DNA from: Rhodoferax sp. AJA081-3
GTDB taxonomy: Bacteria > Pseudomonadota > Gammaproteobacteria > Burkholderiales > Burkholderiaceae_C
Length of the DNA stretch: 64,000 bases
Assembly (NCBI RefSeq): GCF_017798165.1
Contig: NZ_CP059068.1
Location: 4,650,001 to 4,714,000 of the forward strand
Reading direction: 5' to 3'
A program made the position numbers and the translations under genes. Below, piece by piece: positions 1-8,052 of the stretch. Position 1 is the first letter of the stretch. Each line of letters starts with the position of its first letter. Under the pieces are notes generated by a model that was not told the DNA's origin, did not search any database, and was given only the letters and a program-made list of their open reading frames with translations.

Positions 1-408
1 GTGCCGGAGCGCATCAGCATGCTGCCCACGGAAACTCGGCATGCCCAGGTGGTACCCGCTCTGCAGCAAATTACGGGACTATGGTCAGCTTTTGTTGCCC
101 CTGACCTGGCAGCCATATTCGCCGACTCGCCAGGACTGGATGTGTACCCGAGTGTTGAAGCGCAGGCCAATGTTCTTGCACCTCTCAAATCTATCAAGGC
201 GGCAGTGTTTGAGGCGATCTTTGACCAGGTCATTTCCGATGTCGAACGAATCGCAGCGACCCATCCAGTCAGCACTCCCGTGGTACCTCCGCCCACCCAA
301 CACAGCGATTCAAACGCCAAGCGCTTCCTGACAGAGGTCATGAACGACCAATCGGTAGAAATGCACTTGCGCATCGAAGCTGCCAAGGCATTACTACCTT
401 ACTCTTAG
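1..408 (+). CDS. Hypothetical protein with phage-terminase-like C-terminus, possibly 5'-partial
   Basis: The frame is open from the first base (a GTG) to TAG at 406-408, so the true start may lie upstream of the window; 135 residues are visible. The last 30 residues (FLTEVMNDQSVEMHLRIEAAK, then ALLPYS, at about 108-135) recall the 'MND...LRIEAAKALLPY' ending of some phage small-terminase-like proteins. That is recalled family knowledge and is weak support. No other phage genes follow; the next 400 bases hold two gene relics, so this may itself be a prophage or island remnant. No function is assigned. Confidence 0.45.
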   Translation: MPERISMLPTETRHAQVVPALQQITGLWSAFVAPDLAAIFADSPGLDVYPSVEAQANVLAPLKSIKAAVFEAIFDQVISDVERIAATHPVSTPVVPPPTQHSDSNAKRFLTEVMNDQSVEMHLRIEAAKALLPYS

Positions 409-428
409 GCCAAGGCGCTACCCCGCCA

Positions 429-495
429 CTAACACTTCTTCACCACCGCGCTGCCAATCGAATAGCCCGCGCCAAACGAACAAATCACACCCACC
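429..495 (-). pseudogene. 3' remnant of a FabH-like ketoacyl synthase gene
   Basis: On the minus strand this stretch encodes GVICSFGAGYSIGSAVVKKC followed by a stop. This is the C-terminal signature of the intact synthase at 11904-13025. At DNA level 433-495 matches 11911-11973 over 63 bases with three differences by eye. Homology stops abruptly near 496, where the plus-strand dehydrogenase relic begins, so a deletion or recombination junction lies there. It is either a decayed paralogue or a duplicated gene end. Confidence 0.75.
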
Positions 496-519
496 CCGAT
501 TGGGAAAAATGGCGCCTGC

Positions 520-763
520 GTTGACAGCCGGCCGCGGTGGGGACCAGATCCTGGAATTGGGTGGCCCCGATACCTACGACCGGTCGATTCCGGCCATTGT
601 CCCTGGCGGCAAGATTGCACAAATCGGCGTACTGACTGGCTTTGCCTCGCAATTGCAGCGCTTGACACAGTTCATAGTACAGCACCAGATTCACCCGGTG
701 ATTGACGCGCTATTTCCGTTCGAGGAAGCACCCAAGGCCTATGCCCAACTGGCCAGCTCCTGA
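520..763 (+). pseudogene. C-terminal remnant of a zinc-type alcohol dehydrogenase
   Basis: The translated frame keeps the end of an MDR-superfamily dehydrogenase: GRGGDQILELGGPDT (cofactor-domain strand), PGGKIAQIGVLTG, then HQIHPVIDALFPFEEAPKAY, which is typical of the C-terminus. The N-terminal catalytic domain and the zinc ligands are missing. The stretch between the IGVLTG strand and the VIQHQIHPVID-like helix also looks shorter than in the family, suggesting an internal deletion. The stop is at 761-763. It differs from the dehydrogenase at 13190-14212, so it is not a simple copy of that gene. Confidence 0.65.
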
Positions 764-800
764 CGTCAGGTGTGGACGACGACGCGTGGGGCGCCTCGCG

Positions 801-1784
801 TCACTGGCCGGCAGTTACTGCCAGACGGACACCATTGCGTCCATGGGTCTTCACCGCGTACATGGCGACATCTGCGCTATGGGTCAGTGCGAGTTCGTCC
901 ATCCCATGGTCGGGGTAGATCGCAACACCCATGCTGGCGGAAATCTGGACAACGTGTCCGTCCAGCTCAAACGTTGCGTGCAGAGCATGGCGAATCTTTT
1001 CCGCCACTGCCAGGGCGTCTGTAGGTCCTTCCACCACCGGCAGCAAAACCACAAACTCGTCACCGCCCAATCGTGCGACCGTATCGGACTGGCGTACACA
1101 CGCGCTCATGCGCTGCGCGGCCTTTTGCAGTAAAGCGTCACCCATCGCGTGACCGAGCGTGTCATTGATGGGTTTGAATTCGTCCAGGTCGATGAATAGC
1201 AATGCCAGTTTTGTCTGGTTGCGCTTGGCCAGTGCCAACGCCAATTGGAGACGATCTGAAAACAGGGCGCGGTTCGGCAAATCGGTCAGCGGGCAGTACT
1301 GGGCCATGCGCAGCAACCGGGCTTGTGCACGTTTCAACTCGGTAACGTCTCTAAACACAACGGTGGCCCCATAGATCACGCCATGGTTGTCGCGCAAGGG
1401 CGCGGTTGTGTACTCGACCGGGAAACACGCTCCATCTTGACGCCAGAACACATCGTCTTTGATGTGGCGCGTTTGACCATCCATGATCGTGGCATAGATC
1501 GGGCAGTCCGCTAGTGCATGCTCGGTCAGGTCTGCATGGTGGTGGTGAATCTCCATGTGACCATGTTTGCCCACCAGGCAGTCGCCACACCAGCCCAGCA
1601 TCTTTGCGGAGGCCGCGTTCTCAATCAGCACGATGCCATTGACGTCAACCACGTGAACGCCGTCGCTGACCGACTGGATAATATGCTCGTGCAGTTGTCG
1701 CAGACGGTCGGGGTCGCTGGATAAGCTATCGCTCACCTTGTCCTGTGTCAGGGTAATCACAATGTGGGTCCTCGCGACAAGCAA
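801..1784 (-). CDS. PAS-GGDEF diguanylate cyclase
   Basis: 327 residues. A PAS sensor domain spans about residues 30-150 and a GGDEF domain about 160-322. The active-site signature is intact (GGDEF at 240-244), and the RxxD inhibitory I-site lies five residues before it (R231-D234). The protein should therefore make cyclic di-GMP from two GTP and be product-inhibited. There is no membrane segment, so it acts in the cytosol. The PAS domain has a His-rich patch (MEIHHHH, about 77-83) and two cysteines near 66-69, which could bind metal or sense redox state; that is speculative. It ends beside the dehydrogenase relic, with no operon partner. Confidence 0.9.
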   Translation of the reverse strand: MLVARTHIVITLTQDKVSDSLSSDPDRLRQLHEHIIQSVSDGVHVVDVNGIVLIENAASAKMLGWCGDCLVGKHGHMEIHHHHADLTEHALADCPIYATIMDGQTRHIKDDVFWRQDGACFPVEYTTAPLRDNHGVIYGATVVFRDVTELKRAQARLLRMAQYCPLTDLPNRALFSDRLQLALALAKRNQTKLALLFIDLDEFKPINDTLGHAMGDALLQKAAQRMSACVRQSDTVARLGGDEFVVLLPVVEGPTDALAVAEKIRHALHATFELDGHVVQISASMGVAIYPDHGMDELALTHSADVAMYAVKTHGRNGVRLAVTAGQ

Positions 1785-1831
1785 TGGCGCCCGTCGACTG
1801 CAGTATGTTGTTTCGCTGCGCCGGTGTCAAT

Positions 1832-2845
1832 TCAAGCGCGGAGCCATTGCGCCAGCGGTGCAAAACCTTGCGGCATGTGACCCGCCAGCTTCGGGCCGTG
1901 GGCGTCAATCATGCGGCGGTTTTTCTCGGCCAAGCGGCCCTGGCCCAGCGAGGGTGCGCGCGACGCATCGACCGCGTAGTTCATGGCCTTGAAGATTGGT
2001 GTGAACTTGGTGTTGGCGGAATCCCGCGCATAGGGGCGCGTGGCGATTGAAAGTTGCGCAATGCGCAGCGGGTCGTTGGCACGGCTGAAGCGTGCAAAGC
2101 CCTGGTAGGTGAAGCGCTCGTCCACTTGGCGGTCGCTGTGCGCCACCATGGCGGCCATGATCTCGTGCAGCAACTCGCTCTGGTTCACCGTCTGGAGCAG
2201 CACGGTGAACTGCAGGTCGTTGAACTCGGGCAAGTCCCCCTCGACCTGGCGTGCCAGTGGCAAGGTGCCCAGCTTCAAGTCGACCAAGGTCACCCCCTGG
2301 GGGCGGGGCATTAAGTCCTGCATAACAATCTGCCGCTGCCCAAAGCGCACGTGCTCCAGGAAATGCGCAATGCGTACGGTGCGTGTCGCTTGGGCATGGT
2401 GGTCGGGCGCGGCCACCAAGTCGGAGTTGCGCGCCATGAGCGGCAAATCGAGATGGCTGCTAAACGGGGTACTCACCTTGCCGCTGGCGCTGTCTGAGAT
2501 CGTTAGCAATTCGCGTACTTCATGTTCGCGGACCTTCTTGATGGCGAGAAACGCCGTTTGGATGATCTCCGACGTGGGGGTGTCGGCGTCGATGCGCCAC
2601 TTGCGTCCGTAAACCAGCTTCAGTGGTCGCACGGCAGGGGCTCGGTCATAGTTCTCACGACCGATCAGCCCGACTTGCAAATACATGCCGTGGTCGTCGG
2701 CATTGGCAAATACTGGCGTGTGGCTGTCAAAGTGCAGGTCCGCCACGATAGCCGAAATCGTCTGGGGCGTCTGGTGGTAGCGCAGGTAGTGCTGTGGAAT
2801 GCAGGACGTGCCGTTGGACAGTTCAACACTGGGGGCAAATGCCAT
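1832..2845 (-). CDS. Hypothetical protein
   Basis: 337 residues from the ATG at 2845, which has GGTGAAG upstream; an upstream ATG at 2920 would add 25 residues but lacks a ribosome site. I do not recognise the family. The protein is soluble, without signal peptide or membrane segment, and has a mixed composition typical of a folded protein, with several Arg/His-rich stretches in the C-terminal half. It runs in the same direction as the diguanylate cyclase gene 47 bp downstream, so the two may share a transcript. Confidence 0.6.
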   Translation of the reverse strand: MAFAPSVELSNGTSCIPQHYLRYHQTPQTISAIVADLHFDSHTPVFANADDHGMYLQVGLIGRENYDRAPAVRPLKLVYGRKWRIDADTPTSEIIQTAFLAIKKVREHEVRELLTISDSASGKVSTPFSSHLDLPLMARNSDLVAAPDHHAQATRTVRIAHFLEHVRFGQRQIVMQDLMPRPQGVTLVDLKLGTLPLARQVEGDLPEFNDLQFTVLLQTVNQSELLHEIMAAMVAHSDRQVDERFTYQGFARFSRANDPLRIAQLSIATRPYARDSANTKFTPIFKAMNYAVDASRAPSLGQGRLAEKNRRMIDAHGPKLAGHMPQGFAPLAQWLRA

Positions 2846-3244
2846 CGGCACTTCACCGGCTGCCAGTGTTGCTGATGGGGCTTCACGGTTGGGAGATGGG
2901 TGCAGGCAATGGATGGCCATGGTCGTGTGTTGCGGCTGGGTTGACGAATGGCGTGACTATGCCTCGCGATCCTGAAGTGCGGAACAGCCGCAAAAGGCAA
3001 TCCACTCTTTCGACTAGTGGAACAGTGTTGGGCCAGCCTCGCACCGAAGGAACCTGACAAGACGCCAAGACACTTTTACGAGACGCAGAGCCACTTGCGT
3101 TGGCACCGCAATTTCTACACTGAACTCCATGTTGCAACACACCACTGTCAACTTTTCCCGCGTCAGCTCACAAACACGTCCGCGTGATGCGAGCCTGACA
3201 TTTTTCCAACTCCAACCACCAACCTCCAATTAAAGGAATACAAC
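2846..3244. other. Intergenic region without recognised feature
   Basis: About 400 bases between divergent genes. It should hold the promoters of both the unknown protein on the minus strand and the YHS protein on the plus strand. I see no convincing -35/-10 pair, hairpin or conserved ORF. Short frames here look like chance openings. Confidence 0.5.
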
Positions 3245-3748
3245 ATGAAACCGAACAAACTTCGCGCCACACTGCTTGCAGTCGCCACAACCATTGCTTT
3301 GGGCGCTGCAATGGCACCGGTCACCAGCTTTGCCTATGATGAAAACTCGACTTCTGCCGTCAACGTCGACGCCAAGGGTGTTGGCCTCAAGGGACATGAC
3401 CCAGTGGCCTACTTCACTGTTGGCGCGCCGACCGCTGGCAAAGCCGAATACACATACAAACATGATGGCGTGACCTACCAGTTCGCTAGTGCAGCTAACC
3501 GTGATGCTTTCAAGTCAGCCCCCGCTAAGTATGCACCCCAGTTCGGCGGCTTCTGCGCAATGGGTGTGGCGCTGGAGAAGAAGCTTGACGGTGACCCGAC
3601 TGCCTGGACCATTGCCAACGACAAGTTGTATCTGAACGTCAACAAGGATGTGCAGAAGAAATACTTGGAAGATGTGAACGGCAACAATAAGAAGGCCGAA
3701 TCCAACTGGCCTCAACTGCGCCACAAGACTCCGAAGTCACTGAGCTGA
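3245..3748 (+). CDS. Exported YHS-domain protein
   Basis: 167 residues with a clear Sec signal peptide (basic MKPNKLR, hydrophobic core to about 25, cleavage after SFA at 30), so it is periplasmic. A YHS domain follows at about 45-105: HDPVAYF at 51-57 and GGFCAMGV at 101-108, with the single conserved Cys104. YHS domains are small beta modules linked to metal (copper, heme) handling; no specific ligand can be read here. Start ATG with AAAGGA 8 bases upstream. The gene is followed by a strong hairpin at 3753-3783 and then a DoxX gene. Confidence 0.85.
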   Translation: MKPNKLRATLLAVATTIALGAAMAPVTSFAYDENSTSAVNVDAKGVGLKGHDPVAYFTVGAPTAGKAEYTYKHDGVTYQFASAANRDAFKSAPAKYAPQFGGFCAMGVALEKKLDGDPTAWTIANDKLYLNVNKDVQKKYLEDVNGNNKKAESNWPQLRHKTPKSLS

Positions 3749-3752
3749 TCCG

Positions 3753-3783
3753 AGCGGAGCGGGATTACCTCTCCCGCTCCGCT
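3753..3783. terminator. Perfect 12-bp hairpin after the YHS gene
   Basis: AGCGGAGCGGGA at 3753-3764 and its exact complement at 3772-3783 enclose a 7-base loop. There is no run of T on either side, so it may be a transcript-stabilising or partial terminator structure and not a classic intrinsic terminator. Confidence 0.5.
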
Positions 3784-3855
3784 GCATTGCGCCTGAGCCA
3801 ATGTGCTTTGGTCGAGCACGAGCGAATTCCCCCCCAAAAAAATTGGACACCACCC

Positions 3856-4347
3856 ATGAATAGTTTCATAAAGCCAACTATCTCGGCGAATGCCGAACGA
3901 CCCCAATTTCTTGCCGCCCTGGGTGAACGAGTTAGTCGGTGGGTTAGCCACGACCTCTTGGCCCTGGGGGCGCGAGCGTCCATGGCCGGGGTATTCTTTC
4001 TTTCAGGACGCACCAAGGTCGAGGGTTGGCTTACCGTGAGCGAAACCGCCGTATCCTTGTTTGAGGACGAGTACAAACTTCCCTTGCTGGCGCCAGACCT
4101 GGCCGCACACCTGGCTACCTACGCCGAACACGCATTCCCAGTTCTTCTGGTGCTAGGACTAGGTACACGCTTGTCGGCGGCAGCGTTGCTGGTCATGACC
4201 CTGGTGATACAGCTATTCGTGTACCCTGCTGCCTGGCCTTCCCATCTGAGTTGGGCCACACTGCTGCTGTACTTGGTCGGTCGCGGCGGCGGTCGTTGGT
4301 CGGTCGACTATTTCTTGTCGGCCCGCTGGGCACCACCGCGCGGCTGA
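3856..4347 (+). CDS. DoxX family membrane protein
   Basis: 163 residues from the ATG at 3856; a frame extension to 3787 has no ribosome site and reads through the hairpin downstream region. Four hydrophobic segments, a GARASMAGVFFLSGRTK motif in the first helix region and a central LLVLGLGTRLSAAALLVM helix fit the DoxX family of small inner-membrane proteins. The family is linked to redox and thiosulfate metabolism, but members differ in role. The gene follows the YHS gene in the same direction, and an AraC regulator lies downstream. Confidence 0.8.
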   Translation: MNSFIKPTISANAERPQFLAALGERVSRWVSHDLLALGARASMAGVFFLSGRTKVEGWLTVSETAVSLFEDEYKLPLLAPDLAAHLATYAEHAFPVLLVLGLGTRLSAAALLVMTLVIQLFVYPAAWPSHLSWATLLLYLVGRGGGRWSVDYFLSARWAPPRG

Positions 4348-4434
4348 TGCCGCGAACGTCATTGCGAATCCCGGAATGAACTCTTGTTGGTTTCGATAGT
4401 TCCCTTGTTTCTGAGCGAATGAAACAATGAAGGC

Positions 4435-5265
4435 ATGCATGATCACCTCGCACCACTTCTGGACCGTTTCGAACTGAGGTCTCGGGTCTTCTACGCTGGC
4501 AATCTTTGCAGCTTGGTCAATTTCGACCCAGACCACGGGGCCGGGCATTTCCACCTGTTGAAGGCTGGACGGCTTCTATTAACAAAACCCGGCAGTGCCG
4601 TGCGTGAATTGAGCGAGCCCAGTCTGATCTTCTTCCCAAGGTCCACCCAGCATCGGCTGAGCGCAGACCAGGCCAAAGGTGCAGACCTCGTGTGTGCATC
4701 TGTTGAATTCGGTTCGCTATTCGGCAACCCGCTGCTGCATGGTCTGCCCGAGCCGCTGGTGCTGCCGATCAATGAAGCCCCTGCACTTGCCGGTGTGCTC
4801 GAAGCGTTGTTTACCGAAGCCTTTGACAAGCAAGATGGAGGACGCGGCGCAGTGCTCAATCGCCTGTGCGAGGTCGTGCTGGTTTACATGCTGCGCCATG
4901 CGATCGCGTGTGGGCTGCTGAAGTCAGGTGTGGTCGCTGGCCTCGCCGACACCGGCCTGGCCAAAGCACTCCATGCAATGCATGCGCAGCCCGCTGTGCC
5001 GTGGACTTTGCAAGGGTTGGCGGCGTTGGCGGGCATGTCGCGTGCGCGCTTCGCCGCGCACTTTGCAGACGTCGTCGGCCAGCCCGCGATTGAGTACCTG
5101 GCTGGTTGGCGCCTCAGCGTAACGCAGGCACTTCTTGTTCAAGGGCGGCAGGTCAAGAGTATTGCCGACGAGGTGGGCTACGGTAGCCCCAATGCGCTAA
5201 CGCGTGCGTTTACACAGCGGCTCGGGCAAACACCTACACAGTGGCTGGCCCAACATGTTGGTTAG
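4435..5265 (+). CDS. AraC-family transcriptional regulator
   Basis: 276 residues. The N-terminal 100 or so residues look like a cupin-type ligand-binding domain (HFHLLKAGRLLL, then FFPRSTQHRLS). The C-terminal hundred residues carry the two helix-turn-helix units of the AraC family: LQGLAALAGMSRARFAAHF and the second unit IADEVGYGSPNALTRAFTQR followed by LGQTPTQW. It is a DNA-binding activator or repressor; the ligand is unknown. It converges on the glutathione transferase gene of the minus-strand redox operon with a 29-bp gap, so its target is more likely the DoxX/YHS side or a distant locus. Confidence 0.88.
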   Translation: MHDHLAPLLDRFELRSRVFYAGNLCSLVNFDPDHGAGHFHLLKAGRLLLTKPGSAVRELSEPSLIFFPRSTQHRLSADQAKGADLVCASVEFGSLFGNPLLHGLPEPLVLPINEAPALAGVLEALFTEAFDKQDGGRGAVLNRLCEVVLVYMLRHAIACGLLKSGVVAGLADTGLAKALHAMHAQPAVPWTLQGLAALAGMSRARFAAHFADVVGQPAIEYLAGWRLSVTQALLVQGRQVKSIADEVGYGSPNALTRAFTQRLGQTPTQWLAQHVG

Positions 5266-5294
5266 AGCCGCTACCGTCGCTGGACGAAGCGCTG

Positions 5295-5912
5295 TCAGGC
5301 AATCGCTTGTAGCCCACGGATTACGGCAGGTCGCGCGGCCATGCGGGTAACCCATGCCCGCACAGCGGGATAGTTGTCGAGCGGCACGCCGGCATATTGC
5401 GCGGCGCGCAGCCACCCGAAGTTCATGATGTCGGCCACCGAGTAGCTCTCGCCAGCCAGCCAGGGCGATACCTGGAGGCGTGCTTCGAGCACGGCGGTCA
5501 AGCGGTTGGATTCAGTCTGGTAACGCGCGACTGCCAGTGGCATTGGCTCGCTGTGGCGCATGAACCAGCCCGCCTGCCCGAACATCGGTCCTACGCCTCC
5601 GACCTGGAAGAACGTGTACTCCAACGCGCGGATGCGTTCGACGGGGCTCTCGGGCATGAGCCCCGGGAACTTTTCCGCCAGGTACCATAGGATGGCCCCT
5701 GACTCAAACACACTCAGCGGCGCATTGCCCGGCCCGTCGTTGTCGACAATGGCAGGAATACGCCCGTTCGGGTTGAGGCGCAGGAAGTCAGAGCGCTTTT
5801 GCTCTAGTGCGCCCAGGTCAACACGAATCACGCGGTACGGTACGGCCAGTTCCTCCAGCGCAATGGGAACTTTCACACCGTTGGGCGTGTTGGCGGTGTA
5901 GACGTCGATCAT
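5295..5912 (-). CDS. Glutathione S-transferase (YfcG/nu-like)
   Basis: 205 residues from the ATG at 5912, preceded by AAAGGC; an 18-residue upstream extension is not supported. The thioredoxin-like domain has the TPNG motif at the N-terminus (as in nu-class enzymes such as YfcG), NGRIPAIVD with the cis-proline, and FESGAILWYLAEKF for glutathione binding. The helical domain fills the remainder. Nu-class enzymes act as disulfide-bond reductases more than as conjugating enzymes. It is the last gene of a five-gene operon and follows the disulfide oxidoreductase by 37 bp, consistent with glutathione or thiol redox work. Confidence 0.85.
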   Translation of the reverse strand: MIDVYTANTPNGVKVPIALEELAVPYRVIRVDLGALEQKRSDFLRLNPNGRIPAIVDNDGPGNAPLSVFESGAILWYLAEKFPGLMPESPVERIRALEYTFFQVGGVGPMFGQAGWFMRHSEPMPLAVARYQTESNRLTAVLEARLQVSPWLAGESYSVADIMNFGWLRAAQYAGVPLDNYPAVRAWVTRMAARPAVIRGLQAIA

Positions 5913-5949
5913 GGGTATGCCTTTGTTAAGTGTTTTGAAGAAAGGCTGC

Positions 5950-7398
5950 TCAGGCGCCTGGACCACAGTCCAGGCAGCGCTCCACTGGCGGTGGCCCTAT
6001 GTGCAGCGCGCGTTGCAGCTGGCGCAGCGCAGTACGCAGGCCTTCTTCCACCACCGGGTGGTAGAACGGACTGTCGAGCATTTGCTGCACGGTGTCGCCT
6101 CGCTGTACAGACCACGCCAGCAAGTGGCCAATGTGTTCGGCGGCCGGGCCCAGCATCTCTGCACCCAGGAAGCGGCCCGTTGCGGCTTCTCCATAGACGT
6201 GCAAGGCTCCCTGGTTGCGGCCCATCACGCGACTGCGCCCCTGGTCATCGAACGAAACGCGGCCGGTTTCAAAAGCAATGCCAGCAGCCATCAACTCAGA
6301 ATGGCTAGCGCCAGCCAGTGCGATCTGCGGGTCGCTGAATACCACCGCCAGGGGCGCCCGCCGCGGCCGCACGCGCACATCAGGGAAGCGACCCGCATTG
6401 CCGCCAGCGATGCGGCCTTCGTCGGCTGCTTCGTGCAATAGTGGTCGGTCTTGGCTGACGTCCCCGGCGATGAAAACGGGGCGGTTGGCCACCTGCGCGC
6501 TTCGCCGGTCGTGCACCGGAATGCCATTGGGATCCATTGGCAGGGGTTGTGTTTTCGAGCCGAGTTGATCGACGTTGGGTCGTCGCCCCGTGGTTGCCAG
6601 CAGCCAGTCAAAGTGCTCTTCGTGCACATTGCCGTCACGGTTTGTGGCACGCACGACAACGCTATCGCCTTCACGGCGCGGCTCGATATGGGCAAGGTCG
6701 ACACTCAGGGGTAGGTCGGCCGCGAACACGTGGTGCGCCAGTGCCTGCAATTGAGGGTCGGTTAACGGGCCAACTCGGCCACTGCGGCCGTAAAGCCGCA
6801 CCCGCACGCCCAGGCGGTGCAAGGCCTGCGCCAGTTCCAGGCCAATAACGCCCGGGCCAACCACTGCTACGGAGCGCGGTAGATCTGTCCAGTTAAACAC
6901 ATCGTCGTTCACAATCAGCCGGTCACCCAAGGCAAGCCGCCAGGCCTGGGGCACCGCAGGGCGCGAGCCGGTGGCGATAACGATGCGCTGCGCCTTCACC
7001 CGTGTAGCACCCACTTGCAGCGTGTGATCATCCACGAAGCGGGCATGACCCACCAACCGCTGTTCGGTTGGCCAGTTCTGAACGGTGTCAACTACAAAAC
7101 CAACAAATCGGTCACGTTCGCTGCGCACGCGCGCCATTACGGCACGGCCATCTATCGTTGGTAGTCCGGCAGTCACGCCGAAGCGCGACGCACCGACCAC
7201 TGCATGCGCCGCATCGGCGGCGGCAATCAGAAGCTTGCTCGGCATGCAGCCAACGCGCGCGCATGTAGTGCCGTAGAGACCGCTCTCGATCAAGAGTACG
7301 CGCGATGTTTGCTCCAGCGCTGCGCGGTAGGCGGACATACCAGCAGTTCCAGCTCCGATGATGGCGACGTCGGTGTTGATGACGGTATTGGGGTTCAT
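5950..7398 (-). CDS. Pyridine nucleotide-disulfide oxidoreductase (dihydrolipoyl dehydrogenase-like)
   Basis: 482 residues; the ATG at 7398 is preceded by AGGAG with good spacing, so it is preferred to the GTG 21 bases upstream. Class I flavoprotein disulfide reductase: FAD-binding GAGTAG near residue 15, redox disulfide Cys46 and Cys51 in TTCARVGCMPSK, NAD(P)-binding GPGVIGLE, second FAD motif VFIAGDV, and a C-terminal FYHPVVEEGL supplying the base His and its Glu partner in the dimer. Dihydrolipoyl dehydrogenase, glutathione reductase or a mycothione-like reductase are all possible. It sits away from any 2-oxoacid dehydrogenase genes, within a glutathione-transferase operon, so a thiol or quinone detoxification role is more likely than the pyruvate complex. 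Confidence 0.85.
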   Translation of the reverse strand: MNPNTVINTDVAIIGAGTAGMSAYRAALEQTSRVLLIESGLYGTTCARVGCMPSKLLIAAADAAHAVVGASRFGVTAGLPTIDGRAVMARVRSERDRFVGFVVDTVQNWPTEQRLVGHARFVDDHTLQVGATRVKAQRIVIATGSRPAVPQAWRLALGDRLIVNDDVFNWTDLPRSVAVVGPGVIGLELAQALHRLGVRVRLYGRSGRVGPLTDPQLQALAHHVFAADLPLSVDLAHIEPRREGDSVVVRATNRDGNVHEEHFDWLLATTGRRPNVDQLGSKTQPLPMDPNGIPVHDRRSAQVANRPVFIAGDVSQDRPLLHEAADEGRIAGGNAGRFPDVRVRPRRAPLAVVFSDPQIALAGASHSELMAAGIAFETGRVSFDDQGRSRVMGRNQGALHVYGEAATGRFLGAEMLGPAAEHIGHLLAWSVQRGDTVQQMLDSPFYHPVVEEGLRTALRQLQRALHIGPPPVERCLDCGPGA

Positions 7399-7415
7399 AA
7401 GGTGCTCCTGCGGGT

Positions 7416-7907
7416 TCACAAGCCGAGTTCACTCAGCCCTGGGTGGTCATCGGGCCGGCGGCCCTGAGCCCAATGGAATTTGCGATCGATTGCTGCAATC
7501 GGCTTGTCGTTGATGCTGGCTAAGCGCCGGTGCATGTAGCCATGTTCATCGAACTCCCAGTTTTCGTTGCCGTAGGAGCGAAACCAGTTGCCGGCATCGT
7601 CGCGCCACTCGTAGGCAAACCGCACCGCGATACGGTGACCGTCGTGAGCCCACAGTTCTTTGATCAGCCGGTAGTCGAGCTCGCGCGCCCACTTGCGTTC
7701 GAGTAAGGCTTGCACTTGGGAACGCCCAACCGGGAACTCGGTGCGGTTGCGCCAAATCGTGTTGACCGTGTAGGCCAGCGCCACACGTTGTGGGTCACGC
7801 GTGTTCCAGGCATCCTCTGCAAGGCGCACCTTCTGCACCGCGGTCTCGCGGGTGAACGGTGGAACAGGAGGGCGAGGTGAGGTGGGGTCTGTGGATGGGG
7901 GTGTCAT
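7416..7907 (-). CDS. NTF2-like (DUF1348) family protein
   Basis: 163 residues from the ATG at 7907, which has GGAG four to eight bases upstream (CCGGAGCTACC). A longer open frame to 7997 has no such site. After a Pro-rich N-terminus comes the DUF1348 pattern: [29 protein letters not shown], a WAREL segment and [20 protein letters not shown]. This is a single alpha+beta barrel of the SnoaL/NTF2 fold, about 150 residues. Members are small cytosolic proteins of unsettled function. It is 17 bp upstream of the disulfide oxidoreductase gene and belongs to the redox operon. Confidence 0.85.
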   Translation of the reverse strand: MTPPSTDPTSPRPPVPPFTRETAVQKVRLAEDAWNTRDPQRVALAYTVNTIWRNRTEFPVGRSQVQALLERKWARELDYRLIKELWAHDGHRIAVRFAYEWRDDAGNWFRSYGNENWEFDEHGYMHRRLASINDKPIAAIDRKFHWAQGRRPDDHPGLSELGL

Positions 7908-8052
7908 TGGTAGCTCCGGAGTTGGTGGTGGAGTGGTGTTGTTGGCGCAAACGCAGCAGGGCCTGCATAACGTCTCGACCAAGCCAGGCAGTGTCATCGC
8001 CTAGGCCATAGGGTGTTTCTGAAAAGAACGGTGATGGAAGCATGATGTGGCC

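Noticed and set aside
1..800. A prophage at the left edge
   Set aside because: Only one weak terminase-like C-terminus is visible; no integrase, capsid or tail genes or attachment site can be shown.
7795..8043. A separate small gene between the fusion reductase and the NTF2-like gene
   Set aside because: Its first 45 codons look plausible ([17 protein letters not shown]), but it then overlaps the NTF2-like gene out of frame, so evidence is too thin.
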